DNA from: Penicillium oxalicum
Taxonomy: Eukaryota; Ascomycota; Eurotiomycetes; Eurotiales; Aspergillaceae
DNA: 64,000 bases
NCBI RefSeq assembly: GCF_001723175.1
Contig: NC_064656.1
Span: 1,488,001 to 1,552,000, forward strand
Direction: 5' to 3'
Position 1 is the stretch's first letter, and every line of letters starts with the position of its first letter. A program made the translations under genes and the position numbers. Positions 1 to 12,329 of this stretch are shown here, piece by piece. The notes under the pieces were generated by a model that did not search any database, was not told the DNA's origin, and saw only the letters and a program-made list of their open reading frames with translations.

Positions 1-162
1 TGAGTCAAGATCATCACCACTCTTTCTGCTCGACTTGATGCCACGGAGACACTCGCTTCAATCTGCATTGTGGATGAATCTGAACCCAACGTCGGCGCCG
101 TATATCACCTTTTGACTCGCCACCTAGTGACCCCTTCTCGGTTTCGTGGGACAGCAAGACCA
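1..162 (+). other. 5' flank of the first gene
   Basis: The frame of the downstream gene is open from base 4 to its first ATG at 163, but there is no ATG in this stretch. The open part may simply be leader sequence. An upstream coding exon left of the window cannot be excluded, because the window begins too close to the gene. Confidence 0.4.
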
Positions 163-2872
163 ATGAGTTCGCATGTCCCTGACATGCATGGGTCCGTCCC
201 TCTTTCTACGAATGGTCCCAATCGTCAAGGATCGGTGAAGAGAGCGAGAGAACAACTCCAGGCCGGGGCTCGTCCAACTCGAGCCTCGCCGCCCGTGCCC
301 GCAGCGAGAGGCCAGCTTCGACCTCCGCCTCCTCCCTCCAAACCCAACGACACGTTGACGGCCAAAGAGTTGGCGCATCGGACGCAATGGCCTCTGCCAG
401 ACGGAGGCTTACCTATCTTCTTGGAACCGGAGGACCCCCAAGAACCCCAGCAACCACCACTCCTAATCCCTCGGGCACCACCACCCTCTCGGCCACCCCG
501 TCCCAGCGAGATTCCTGCTTCCATTCCTTCTCCGTCGGTCTATTCGGTCCTCAGCGGTGGTGATTCTGAAACGCAATCTGTGTATCCGACCTTGCCTGCG
601 CGAGCTTTCTCCGCGCCCCGACCTCTCTTCACCCAGACCCGTGACGATCCGGAATCCTCCCGTCCGTCGACCAAGGATGGATCGGCCAGCCCGACGAGCA
701 CCTTGGACTTGAACCCCCGCATCTCGATCGCGACGGAAGATCTGTTTCATCGTCAATCAACCGCCTCCGGCTTATCATCACTCCCAGATGCGCCACCTCC
801 TCGCCCCGACCATCCGCGCTTCCATGAGAAGGCTCGTCAACGCGCCGCGGGCCTGGCGCCTCCTCCTCATATGCCCAAGTCTGCTGTATCCACCATCTCG
901 GAAGAACACTCAAGCTCTCGCCAAACTTTTGTCTCCGTCGCGTCCAGCCGTGCCATGCCTTCCAGCTGGGGCTCGGGACCCCCCGCGTCTGAGATCATGG
1001 GGGTGTACCTCGAGGACATGTCGGAAGGGGAGGACCGCGATCACGACCACCACGACGACAATGCCTTACTGGTGCGGAATGCTAGTCTCGGCAAGCGTGG
1101 CAAGCCCACGATGCGCACGATCTCAAGGGCAGGCTCAAGCCTAGAAGACCAAGTTCCCGCCCTGCCCTCCGTCTACCACCAAGGAGATGATCATCGCAAG
1201 CTGGCCACCGCCGCCGGTGCATCAGCCACTGAGACGACTGCGCGCCGCAATCTTCAGCGCCCCGGTCTGGATCGTCGAGTCTCCATCTCGACAGCCTCGG
1301 GGGAATCCTTTGTGGACCCGGAGAAGCCGCGATTCGCGCAGCAGCCCACCTCCTCGGCGGAAGATCTGGCCCTGGAGAAGGAGATTGAAGTCTTACCCAA
1401 GGCTGCACCCACGATGAGTGACAAGCGACCCAATGGCAAGAAGCCTCCACGTTTGAATCTGGGCGCGGTCCGCGACGCCGAGGCACGTGGCAGTCTCTCG
1501 AGTCTGTCAGACCTGATTCGACGCGCCACCAAGCTCGCGACCAACCTCGATCGAGGCCGGACCGCCAGTCGAAGTGACCTGGTGGACAAGGAGGCTGCGA
1601 TTTTTAAAAATGCTCTTGGTACGTTCATGTCAACAACGCCGGCTTGGAAGCCTGACGTTGCTCTTCCGTTTCACTGCTAACTCGTAGGTCTCGTCGGTTG
1701 CAGGCGAGCCAGGTCACCGTCGAGGGTCTGGTTCTATTTCGGATATCCTCACGTCCTTCCCGCGTCCAGGATACCAGACGCCAGAAAGTCACAGCTCATG
1801 GCCCGTGTTCTTTGGTCGGTCTGGTCTGCGCAATGTCGAACCCCTCCCCTCGGGGGATGAACCCCCCCGGAACGACAAGCCTGTCCGCAAATGCTGCGGG
1901 ATGCCTCGAAAGTGGTTCATTGTATTGTGCATCATTCTCTTCCTCGTCGTCATCCTCGCCGTTCTTCTTCCCATCTTCCTTGTTGCCGTGCCTCACCAAA
2001 AACTCAGCAGCGGCGACAGCAACAGCACCGCGGCCTGCACGAGTGCCAACCCCTGCCAGAACGGCGGCATGAGCGTATCCAGCGGGACCCAGTGCTCTTG
2101 TGTCTGCTCCAATGGATTCACCGGCTCGCAATGCACTATTCCCGGAGACTCCAGCTGTGCTACCGCCGAGGTGGTCAACGGTGCCACGCGCATGAACGCC
2201 ACCATGGGCAACGATCTGTCAAACGTACTCCAAATGTCAAGCAAATTCAATGTCACTCTCGACACGGTTACCATCATGGCATTGTTTAGTATGAATAATG
2301 CCTCGTGCGAGACGGAAAACTCGCTGGTCTCGTTCGACGTGCCGACTTCTTCCTCATCCAGCAGCAGCAGCGAGAAGACCCGCCGTGCCGTCTCTCTGCC
2401 GTTAGACCAACCCGATACGGTAGATGCAGACTCATTCCTTCCTTCCTCCCTTCGTGAACCCGTCGCATCCCCTGCGACCCTAGTCCCGCGGTCAGTAGCC
2501 ACCTCGAACGGCATCCTGTTCGATAACAGCGCCTCCGCCACTCCCGGTAGCGCCACATCTACGCTCGCTCCCACCGCATCCGAAGCTTCCGCTACCGCTA
2601 CGGCCACGAATATCGCACCGAATCCCGAGTCCAGTGCTAGCACCAGTGCCGCTCCCACGACGACCAAAGTTCCCGAGCAGGTGATTCAATTCTCCCGAGT
2701 GGCTGTTCTGTACATTCTGGAGAAGACAGGCTCCTTGACCTCGGCGATCTGGTCCACGGGTCAGATTGAGACGTATCTGACCGAGTCGTATGCCAACGCG
2801 ACACATCCCCAGCTGGAGTTGATGGGGAAGTATGGCTTGGATTTTGAGAAGATGACGATCACACCTCAGTGA
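163..2872 (+). CDS. EGF-like repeat, single-pass membrane protein with long disordered N-terminus
   Basis: Two exons, 163-1618 and 1704-2872, joined across an 85-nt intron (donor GTACGT, branch GCTAAC, acceptor GCAG) give 874 residues; the junction keeps frame. Residues 1-540 are rich in Pro, Ser and Arg and look disordered and cytoplasmic. A hydrophobic segment near residues 555-578 follows a Cys-Cys/Arg-Lys stretch, suggesting one transmembrane helix with the N-terminus inside. Outside, residues about 595-636 contain six cysteines in the EGF order, with CQNGG and CSNGFTGSQC. A Ser/Thr/Ala-rich, probably O-glycosylated, region and a conserved-looking C-terminal block follow. I know similar proteins of unknown role from Aspergillus genomes; the function is not known to me. 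ATG 163 is the first in frame; a longer N-terminus outside the window is possible. Confidence 0.75.
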
Positions 2873-3291
2873 TGGATGAGCGAGGGGATTGGAAGTTTCT
2901 CATTTCTTTCCATGATAGATCAAGAAGGTTTGATCGGATCAAAGGCCCAGTCCAGTTGATCTGATTTGAGGAAGATCTGTTTGGGTTATGGGGAAGATCT
3001 CCGTTGGGTGAAATATCTTTCAATGTATACACTTTTTTTCTCTTCTATCTCATCTCATTTTTGGTGTGAATATGTAATACTCTGACGTGGAGGTGAAGAG
3101 AGATGTTTTTGTTCAATTTGGGAAGCGATTTTCAAGACGTATGTAAGGCAGCTGGGTAGAACAAGAGTGGACGTCACTTCGCTTCAAGGTCAGCCTTTTC
3201 ACAGCCCTCGGATACGTGAATATCTAGGCAGAAACATGCATAATCATTCATTGGACATGACGATGGGAATCAAATGAGGCTCCTTAATACC

Positions 3292-3305
3292 TAGGTACGT
3301 ACCTA
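3292..3305. repeat. 14-bp perfect palindrome
   Basis: TAGGTACGTACCTA reads the same on both strands. The flanks extend it as an imperfect inverted repeat over about 3283-3313 (CTTAA on the left, TTAAG on the right). The TAGGTA core recurs in other intergenic parts of the window. Confidence 0.8.
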
Positions 3306-3517
3306 AGGTTAAGCATGACCACAGGCACGCAGGGAATGATAGCCTTCCATTCCATCTCTTCAAGTCATCCAGGCACTCAAATAGTGGTGCAAGGAAATGA
3401 CCTTTTATCCAGTCCAATCTTAAAGTCCAATCAGCACGCCATTCACCATAGGTTCTTGAATCCCTCCCCGAAAAAAAGCTTATTTAACAAATCGACAGAC
3501 GCAGGATGCAAACTTGC

Positions 3518-3521
<4 letters not shown>

Positions 3522-3554
<33 letters not shown>
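3522..3554. repeat. (TC)16 microsatellite
   Basis: Uninterrupted TC dinucleotide run of 33 nt in intergenic DNA. Confidence 0.95.
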
Positions 3555-3558
<4 letters not shown>

Positions 3559-4918
3559 GGCTCCCCAACTTTGCTAATCCATGCCCCAGTCTGACAGATT
3601 TGATGAGAAATCCTCTATCCGCCATGACCCGGTACCGCATCCATTCGCTGTCCAGTCAAAATACTAGGTTACTAACGAACAGTACTAAGAATAGTAAATC
3701 TGTATGTCCAGGACCGGACCAGACCCAGGTAGATAAGGTCTTCGCTCCGATTCCACTCATTCCTTTAATTCATGGATGCTCCCGTTCTCCGTCCATATTC
3801 ATGTACCGTGTGTCGATGGCGTTCTCGTAGTTTGTACTGTAGGTACATGGGGAGTAAATTGTCATAACTATTCCTATTCGGGTAGACTTTGATCACGACA
3901 TTCCGTGCGGAGGTTGCGTGCTTATCACGTGATTATGTCGGATGGTTCGCGGGATATCGCACGAAGAGGGACCTAGGAGGTAGTAGACTCTAGGATGTCT
4001 AATGAAGGATGAGATGACTAGTGCATGATTATACTGGTAGCTTGATCTCGAGCTGTATATGAAACAGTAGTATTCAGCGTGTACGTGACAGGAGCAGCCA
4101 TTCTCCAATGTCGGCTCAATCCATCCCGGCGTCCGATTCAGCGTATTGACGTCGTGCATCAACTTTGACGCATAGATTCAGATCCTTGCATGTCGGGCAT
4201 AAGCAAACTACACTCTGAGATCTGGCGTCAATCATCCACCCAGAGAATCAGACATAATCCGGTTCAACAACAAGAACCACAATCCCCTTGAAAATTCCCA
4301 ATGTTGGAAAAAAAAAACCTCCCCCCCCCCCCAATCAGATACCCCGCTGCCTTTTCCCTTCTCCCCCAATTGAACTGAACTCTGCACATTCCCCTGTCCA
4401 CACTCCACTGTGGTACAAGATGATATCCATATTCCAAGATATTCCTGCGTGTGTAAAGTAGAGTCCCTTGGTCCTGAACCTGGATCGTCGCCCACGGGTC
4501 TCCCTGGGCCCTCCCCTCCCCGTGGATGACCCGCTTCGTTCCAGGTTCGAAGGTGGTTCTGGCTGGCCCTCGTGGGCAGGGAGGAAAGGAAAGAGGACGA
4601 GAGGACGAGGATGAGAGGAGCCGGCCAAGAGTCAAGACGGGGCCGAGGGGCTCCACCGTTGACGACGTGCGCCCGCCGAGTTGCGTCGAGGCCGTTGATT
4701 GGGATTGGGGGGGCTAAAGGGTACGTAGGATGGATCCTGCGCTCAGAAGATCGTTCGGATGATGATGGGTTCCTTTTTTTATTCGATGAGATTGGACATG
4801 ATGAGGGTGATGTGAGGACAGATGAGTGGTGAGGAAAGGAGGGAGGATAGAAGTCAGTTTCCAATGAATGATTCTGTCATGAATAGAAATGGAGAGGCCC
4901 TTTTTTTTGGATAGAAGT

Positions 4919-5210
4919 GTACTACTGTAAATGGATGAGGGGAGGTACATTGGAATACTTGATGCAAGTACCAATTCTCAAGTAGAACTCTCAGTACTCC
5001 CCCGTAGGACAAATACCGGACCGGCGACGATGCACGACATGCTGTCTGTATCTTCCGAGTACTAAGAGTAAGAGTACAGCAGTACTTCTCTCTCGCTGAC
5101 GCTGACGCTGGGTAACTGTTTGTTATGTCCTTGTACAGAGTACACTCAGCGACTGCATCTCGTCCCTCGCTGGAAGTGTCCCGAGTACCCCCCACCTGGC
5201 AAGGAAGTAC
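4919..5210. promoter_or_regulatory. GTAC-rich segment upstream of ATP sulfurylase
   Basis: Eleven GTAC tetramers fall within 292 bp (starts at 4919, 4945, 4968, 4994, 5059, 5074, 5082, 5133, 5140, 5185, 5207), against about 1.1 expected by chance. Several lie in GAGTAC or AGTACT contexts. The cluster ends about 400 bp before the ATG. A regulatory role is inference only; the core does not match the MetR/CYS3 consensus ATGRYRYCAT. Confidence 0.5.
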
Positions 5211-5401
5211 ATTTGCCGGTGGGGTGCCGTCGACAGAGTCCGTTCACCACGCGGAATGTATGGGAAGCTTCTCCGCGGTGTCGTGATCGAGGGGAGCAGT
5301 GACTGGACTCTCTCTCTCGACCAGGTCCTGACTAAACCAGGTTTCCTCTCTTTGGTTTTTTTTTTCTGACTTTTGCGCGGTCAATTGCGTTCTTCTCATA
5401 A

Positions 5402-8234
<2,833 letters not shown>

Positions 8235-8717
8235 ATGATGATTGGATTTTGCTTCTGTGGGCGATGAATGACTTGATTTCTTGATAATAACACCCTTTGT
8301 TTTTTTTGGTTTACTTGGTTTCCATGTTACCCTGGAACCCCGTCCTATAGATATAACCTCTTTTGCGTTGAGTCGGAATTGGATTCCCCAAACATTAGAT
8401 ATTCTCGTGAATTCTCCTATTCACAAATCTACTCTGTTCTCCATTGACACATTTTCAATTTGTGTACAGAACTAGTGAAAGAGTCGATTTCCGTTACCTC
8501 AACTATTCCTGAGGAGCATATGAGGCTTTCTTCAATTTTGAACCTTCCGAGGCTTCAGGCTTGACGCCCTGCAGGTCGACCCCACATTTCCTCCCCGAGG
8601 CCGAGTGCAAACACTACAAACACATCAGGTGCACAGCAAGTCCTCCGTGTGACTTGACGATCGTTCGTCACCAACCAAAGCTCTCCAAGACGCCAACAGT
8701 GAAAAGTCCGACAAGCA
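8235..8717. other. Short intergenic region between two + strand genes
   Basis: It contains the 3' end of the ATP sulfurylase gene, with a T-rich stretch just after the stop, and the promoter and leader of the next gene. No other feature seen. Confidence 0.6.
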
Positions 8718-10490
8718 ATGCTGCCTCCTCGGACAGCCTTCAATCGAATACCGGGCCACCTGCGGCCGGTGCTCACCTCACGAGCACCGGCTCCCAAGCT
8801 GCGTCTGCAACCTTTCACCCACCGCAGCCGACTACTACTCTCCCGCGGTCCAGGACGTCCTCAATTACCTTTTCTATCGCCGCTCACCCCGACTCGGTCT
8901 CTTCCTCCGCTTTCGATCCACTTGCGCCAGCACTTTGGTCGCCTGATCTCGACGGAAAGTCGCGCTCACTTAAAAAAGCGGCTGTCCCGCGGCTTCAAGT
9001 TCGGTCTTTCCTTCTCGGCCATTCTGATCCTGATCCAAATCATCAAGATCGGATTGTACCAAGAAGACATTGAGCACGAATGGCCCACACCGTCCGAATG
9101 GACCTGGAAGAGCCGCTGGTGTTTGCGCTCGGCGCAAGCCATGATGCATCCTGAGCAGATCGGCAAACTTATGACCAATTGGCCTATGGTTGCCGGGTAT
9201 CTGCGCGAGTTGCTGGAGCGATTGGAAAACACCGAGGGCGAGGGCCAGGGGATTGTCGAGCAGGATGAAGGGGGTCTTCTCGTCGAGGGGGTGGGGAAGA
9301 TGGGTCTGGATGTCTCTGCTAAGAGCGAGCACTGGCGTCGGGGTTACTTCCAGGCTCTAATGGGTGCGGCCAAGGCGGCGGAGAACCTGGATGGGTGGTT
9401 GACGGATCGCAAGCAGAAGATCTCTGCACCCGCAGAGTATGTCGTTGGTCCATCGAATCCTCGACCAAAGCCCATGCCTGCAGGTCAGAAGCTGGTCCCT
9501 CGCGAAGAGGATTGCGAAGCGGCGTCGCCGCCACCAGAGACTTTCTATATGAAGGTCTTGACGACCAAGGGCTTTGATACGCGGCAGAAGTTGGATGCCG
9601 CGCTAGCCTATGCGGACTGGCTTGACTTTAAGGGTCTGGCTCGTACGTCAAGTGACATGTACACATGGGCACTAGATATCGCCGCCGGCGGACTGTCCGG
9701 CGATGCCAGTAAAGTTGTTGATCTGGAGACGGGCATACTCAAGAACAATGGCTCAGATCTTCCTTCAGAGAACATCCTGCGCGTTTCCACCGCAATGGCC
9801 GTCCACCGAGCTCGCCAGGGTGATCTTTCCGCCGCACTTTCGCTCTTCACATCTGTTCTCAAGGCGCGACGTACACTCCCCGCCGGTTCAGAGGCCGGCT
9901 CCTCCTTTAGAATGCCCAAACGGCCCTCGAATGATCCCCTCGCCGGGATTGTCACCACGCTGAAGAAGATCTTCAATCAAGCGGAATACCCTCCTGCCTT
10001 GCCATCCGGTGACGCCCCTCCATTTCGAACCCCAGCGACTGTCTGCGACGAAGCTGGCCTGATGACCTACATCGGCGAGATTCTGTACGCATCATCGTCT
10101 AAAGATCAGGGACTTGCATGGACCCGCGACGCAGTTGAAACAGCCGAATCTACCATGCTGCAACTCAACGGTCCCGAGGACAAGCCTGCTCGCACACGCT
10201 GCGCGCAATGTCTCAGGGTTGGATTGGAAAATTGGAAAACCATGGTCTCGACACGAGTCGCCCAGGCAAAGAAGGAGCAAGCAGAGGCCGAAGCATCATC
10301 GTCGTCATCATCATCTTCTTGGCTCAGTGGACGCAAGTCAGCCCAGAATACCAAGAAGACGGAAGAGGAAGTCAGAAGGTGGGAAGCCGAAGAAGCCCTT
10401 CTGGAAGATCGGATTCGTCGACTCTTCCCGGTGCTAGTAGGCGAGTCTGGTCTGGATACATTGTCGCCAAATAGTTCATTATTTGTCTGA
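8718..10490 (+). CDS. Probable mitochondrial inner-membrane protein (family often labelled 'MFS maltose permease')
   Basis: Single exon, 590 residues. The first 75 residues are rich in Arg, Pro, Ser and Leu with almost no acidic residues, which fits a mitochondrial targeting peptide. One hydrophobic segment (FKFGLSFSAILILIQIIKIG, about residues 93-112) can span a membrane once. The long soluble part that follows has helical, repeat-like stretches such as LDAALAYADWLDFKGLA and MYTWALDIAAGG, reminiscent of tetratricopeptide repeats, and a poly-Ser patch (about 527-533) from an ATC/TCG repeat. From memory, close relatives in Aspergillus carry the automatic label MFS maltose permease, but one membrane segment cannot make a 12-helix transporter, so that label looks wrong. 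Function unknown. Lies 484 nt downstream of ATP sulfurylase. Confidence 0.75.
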   Translation: MLPPRTAFNRIPGHLRPVLTSRAPAPKLRLQPFTHRSRLLLSRGPGRPQLPFLSPLTPTRSLPPLSIHLRQHFGRLISTESRAHLKKRLSRGFKFGLSFSAILILIQIIKIGLYQEDIEHEWPTPSEWTWKSRWCLRSAQAMMHPEQIGKLMTNWPMVAGYLRELLERLENTEGEGQGIVEQDEGGLLVEGVGKMGLDVSAKSEHWRRGYFQALMGAAKAAENLDGWLTDRKQKISAPAEYVVGPSNPRPKPMPAGQKLVPREEDCEAASPPPETFYMKVLTTKGFDTRQKLDAALAYADWLDFKGLARTSSDMYTWALDIAAGGLSGDASKVVDLETGILKNNGSDLPSENILRVSTAMAVHRARQGDLSAALSLFTSVLKARRTLPAGSEAGSSFRMPKRPSNDPLAGIVTTLKKIFNQAEYPPALPSGDAPPFRTPATVCDEAGLMTYIGEILYASSSKDQGLAWTRDAVETAESTMLQLNGPEDKPARTRCAQCLRVGLENWKTMVSTRVAQAKKEQAEAEASSSSSSSSWLSGRKSAQNTKKTEEEVRRWEAEEALLEDRIRRLFPVLVGESGLDTLSPNSSLFV

Positions 10491-12329
10491 AAGACGAATC
10501 TCCCGTCGTCGTCATCTTCTCCTCCTGCTCTATATCCTCTTATTTCATTTCTGTTCCTTCCCCCCAAACAAAAGGCCGGCGATAATCATGATACACCCCC
10601 TCATTCTATTTTTTTTATTCTTCCCCTTTTTCAACATTTTTCTCTCCCACACTCCTCGACTGATTCATTCATCACCTTGGCATCATCAACTACAATTTTC
10701 CTCCTTTCGTGTTTACCCCCCTCTGCCTCTGGACTTAACTTGCCCAGTTGCAAGAAGGACAAATCATCGATTTTACATGGCGTTTTCTGGGGCGTTTCGA
10801 AAACAAAAGGGTTTAAGGCCTTCTCTCTGCCTTCATTGATGGGTGTTTGTGGATAGATGCGCATATACATATCTTGTGTAACAACAATATTTCCTCGGAT
10901 GACCTTTTTTAAAATTCCTTCCTTCTAGTCTGAAGTAGGTATTTGTTTAGTGGATGCGTTTCTCGATGTTTGAATGTCTTGTGAAGCGTAGGAGTTTTAA
11001 GGTGGACCCTTCATACAAGATGAGATGATGACAAACGTGTTCAATGACATAGAAGAATTGGAAAAAACAAAACTTTGTGTATTTGAGAAATGCATCACCA
11101 TCCCATTTGTGATGTTGGGGGGAGTCTGCATTTCTCTCTTACGAGGTTGCTTACGCTCAGAAGTATGAGATACGAGTGGAAAAAAAGTCTTTTGAGCACA
11201 TCATTTGATTGGGTATCTATCAGTGCCTGGGGCTCGAACTTGTTTATAAAAGACTCGACAAGTGAACGTGGATACTCAGATTCAGGATCTTTTTATAAAA
11301 GAGGGGGAAAATCAAAGAGAGGGAAAGAAAGGTTGCTGTACGGCAATGGAATGTGATGAGGACAATTATAGAGACAAGAAGAAAGATAAAAAAAAGGGAG
11401 AAAAAGAACAGGCACGACGGATAGACAAAGAGAAGAGGACCAAAGGGGGTGAAAAAAGAAAAAAATTGCAAGGAAAGACGTGACAATGTCTCTTGAGACA
11501 TTGAGTATAGAGAGTGTGAGAAGGGAAAGTGATGGAGTTCAAGATGGCCAATGGTAATTTTGGCTCAATCTGTTGATGCTGAGAATGACATATGACGATT
11601 GAAAACGACAAGAGACAGTGACCGATTGAGGTTGGTCGGTGGTGGTGGTACAGGGTATTTGCATCTTGGACGAAACAAGCACGATAATAGACGCATCGAT
11701 GATGATTGGATGGATGGGTGAATAGGTGGTCGAAAGGAAATTGAAAGGACCACATCCATATCCATATCCATGCTGAAAGGAGGTCGAGGGGGTGAGGGTG
11801 ACACGGAGATCGGAAGTCCAGGAATTAGGCAATGACTCGATTGTCTCTGCTTTGCCCAGTGATCTCCCCTTCCCACTCTCAAGGAATGATGGCTTAGAAC
11901 CAGGAGACAGACGAAGATGAGAGTCGCTCAACAACAAGAAATATACACACGTCACTCGTAAAAATGAGTAGAGGGGAGTCCACCGATAATGTCCTGCGGA
12001 TGGGTGGATCAAACGCATGGTAGATGGTACGGCAGTTGGGGGAGGGTGAGAGCAGAACACGCACAGAGCAGAGGATAAAACAAGGGCCAGCATGAGCTTC
12101 GAAGAAGCCGTGCAACCCTAAAGTGCCAAGACGCAAAGAGGGAGGGCGCAAAGGTCTATCGAGCAACATGGGGGGATATCTCGCTGAATGGGGACAGAAA
12201 CAGAAGGATCACAAAAAGAAAAAGACAACTCAGGGATGGGTCTTTAGAGAAAGCGGCAACGTGACAGGTAAGCCCGTGAAATCAAGACCAAAAATTCGTT
12301 CATTAATCCCAGACAAGGCTCGACACTAT
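10491..12329. other. Intergenic region between convergent genes
   Basis: This 1.8-kb stretch lies tail-to-tail between the mitochondrial membrane protein gene and the PI4P 5-kinase gene, so both 3' ends fall here. It has T-rich and C-rich runs near 10500-10780 and a strongly purine-rich strand at about 11280-11480. No gene supported. Confidence 0.6.

Noticed and set aside
3315..3830. 171-codon + strand frame across the TC microsatellite
   Set aside because: Its middle is a Ser-Leu run produced by the TC repeat; it has no recognisable domain and no splice partners, and lies in the 3' flank of the first gene.
4232..4864. 210-codon - strand frame
   Set aside because: It spans an A-run and a C-run that would encode low-complexity sequence, and overlaps other open frames on both strands; no similarity to a known protein.
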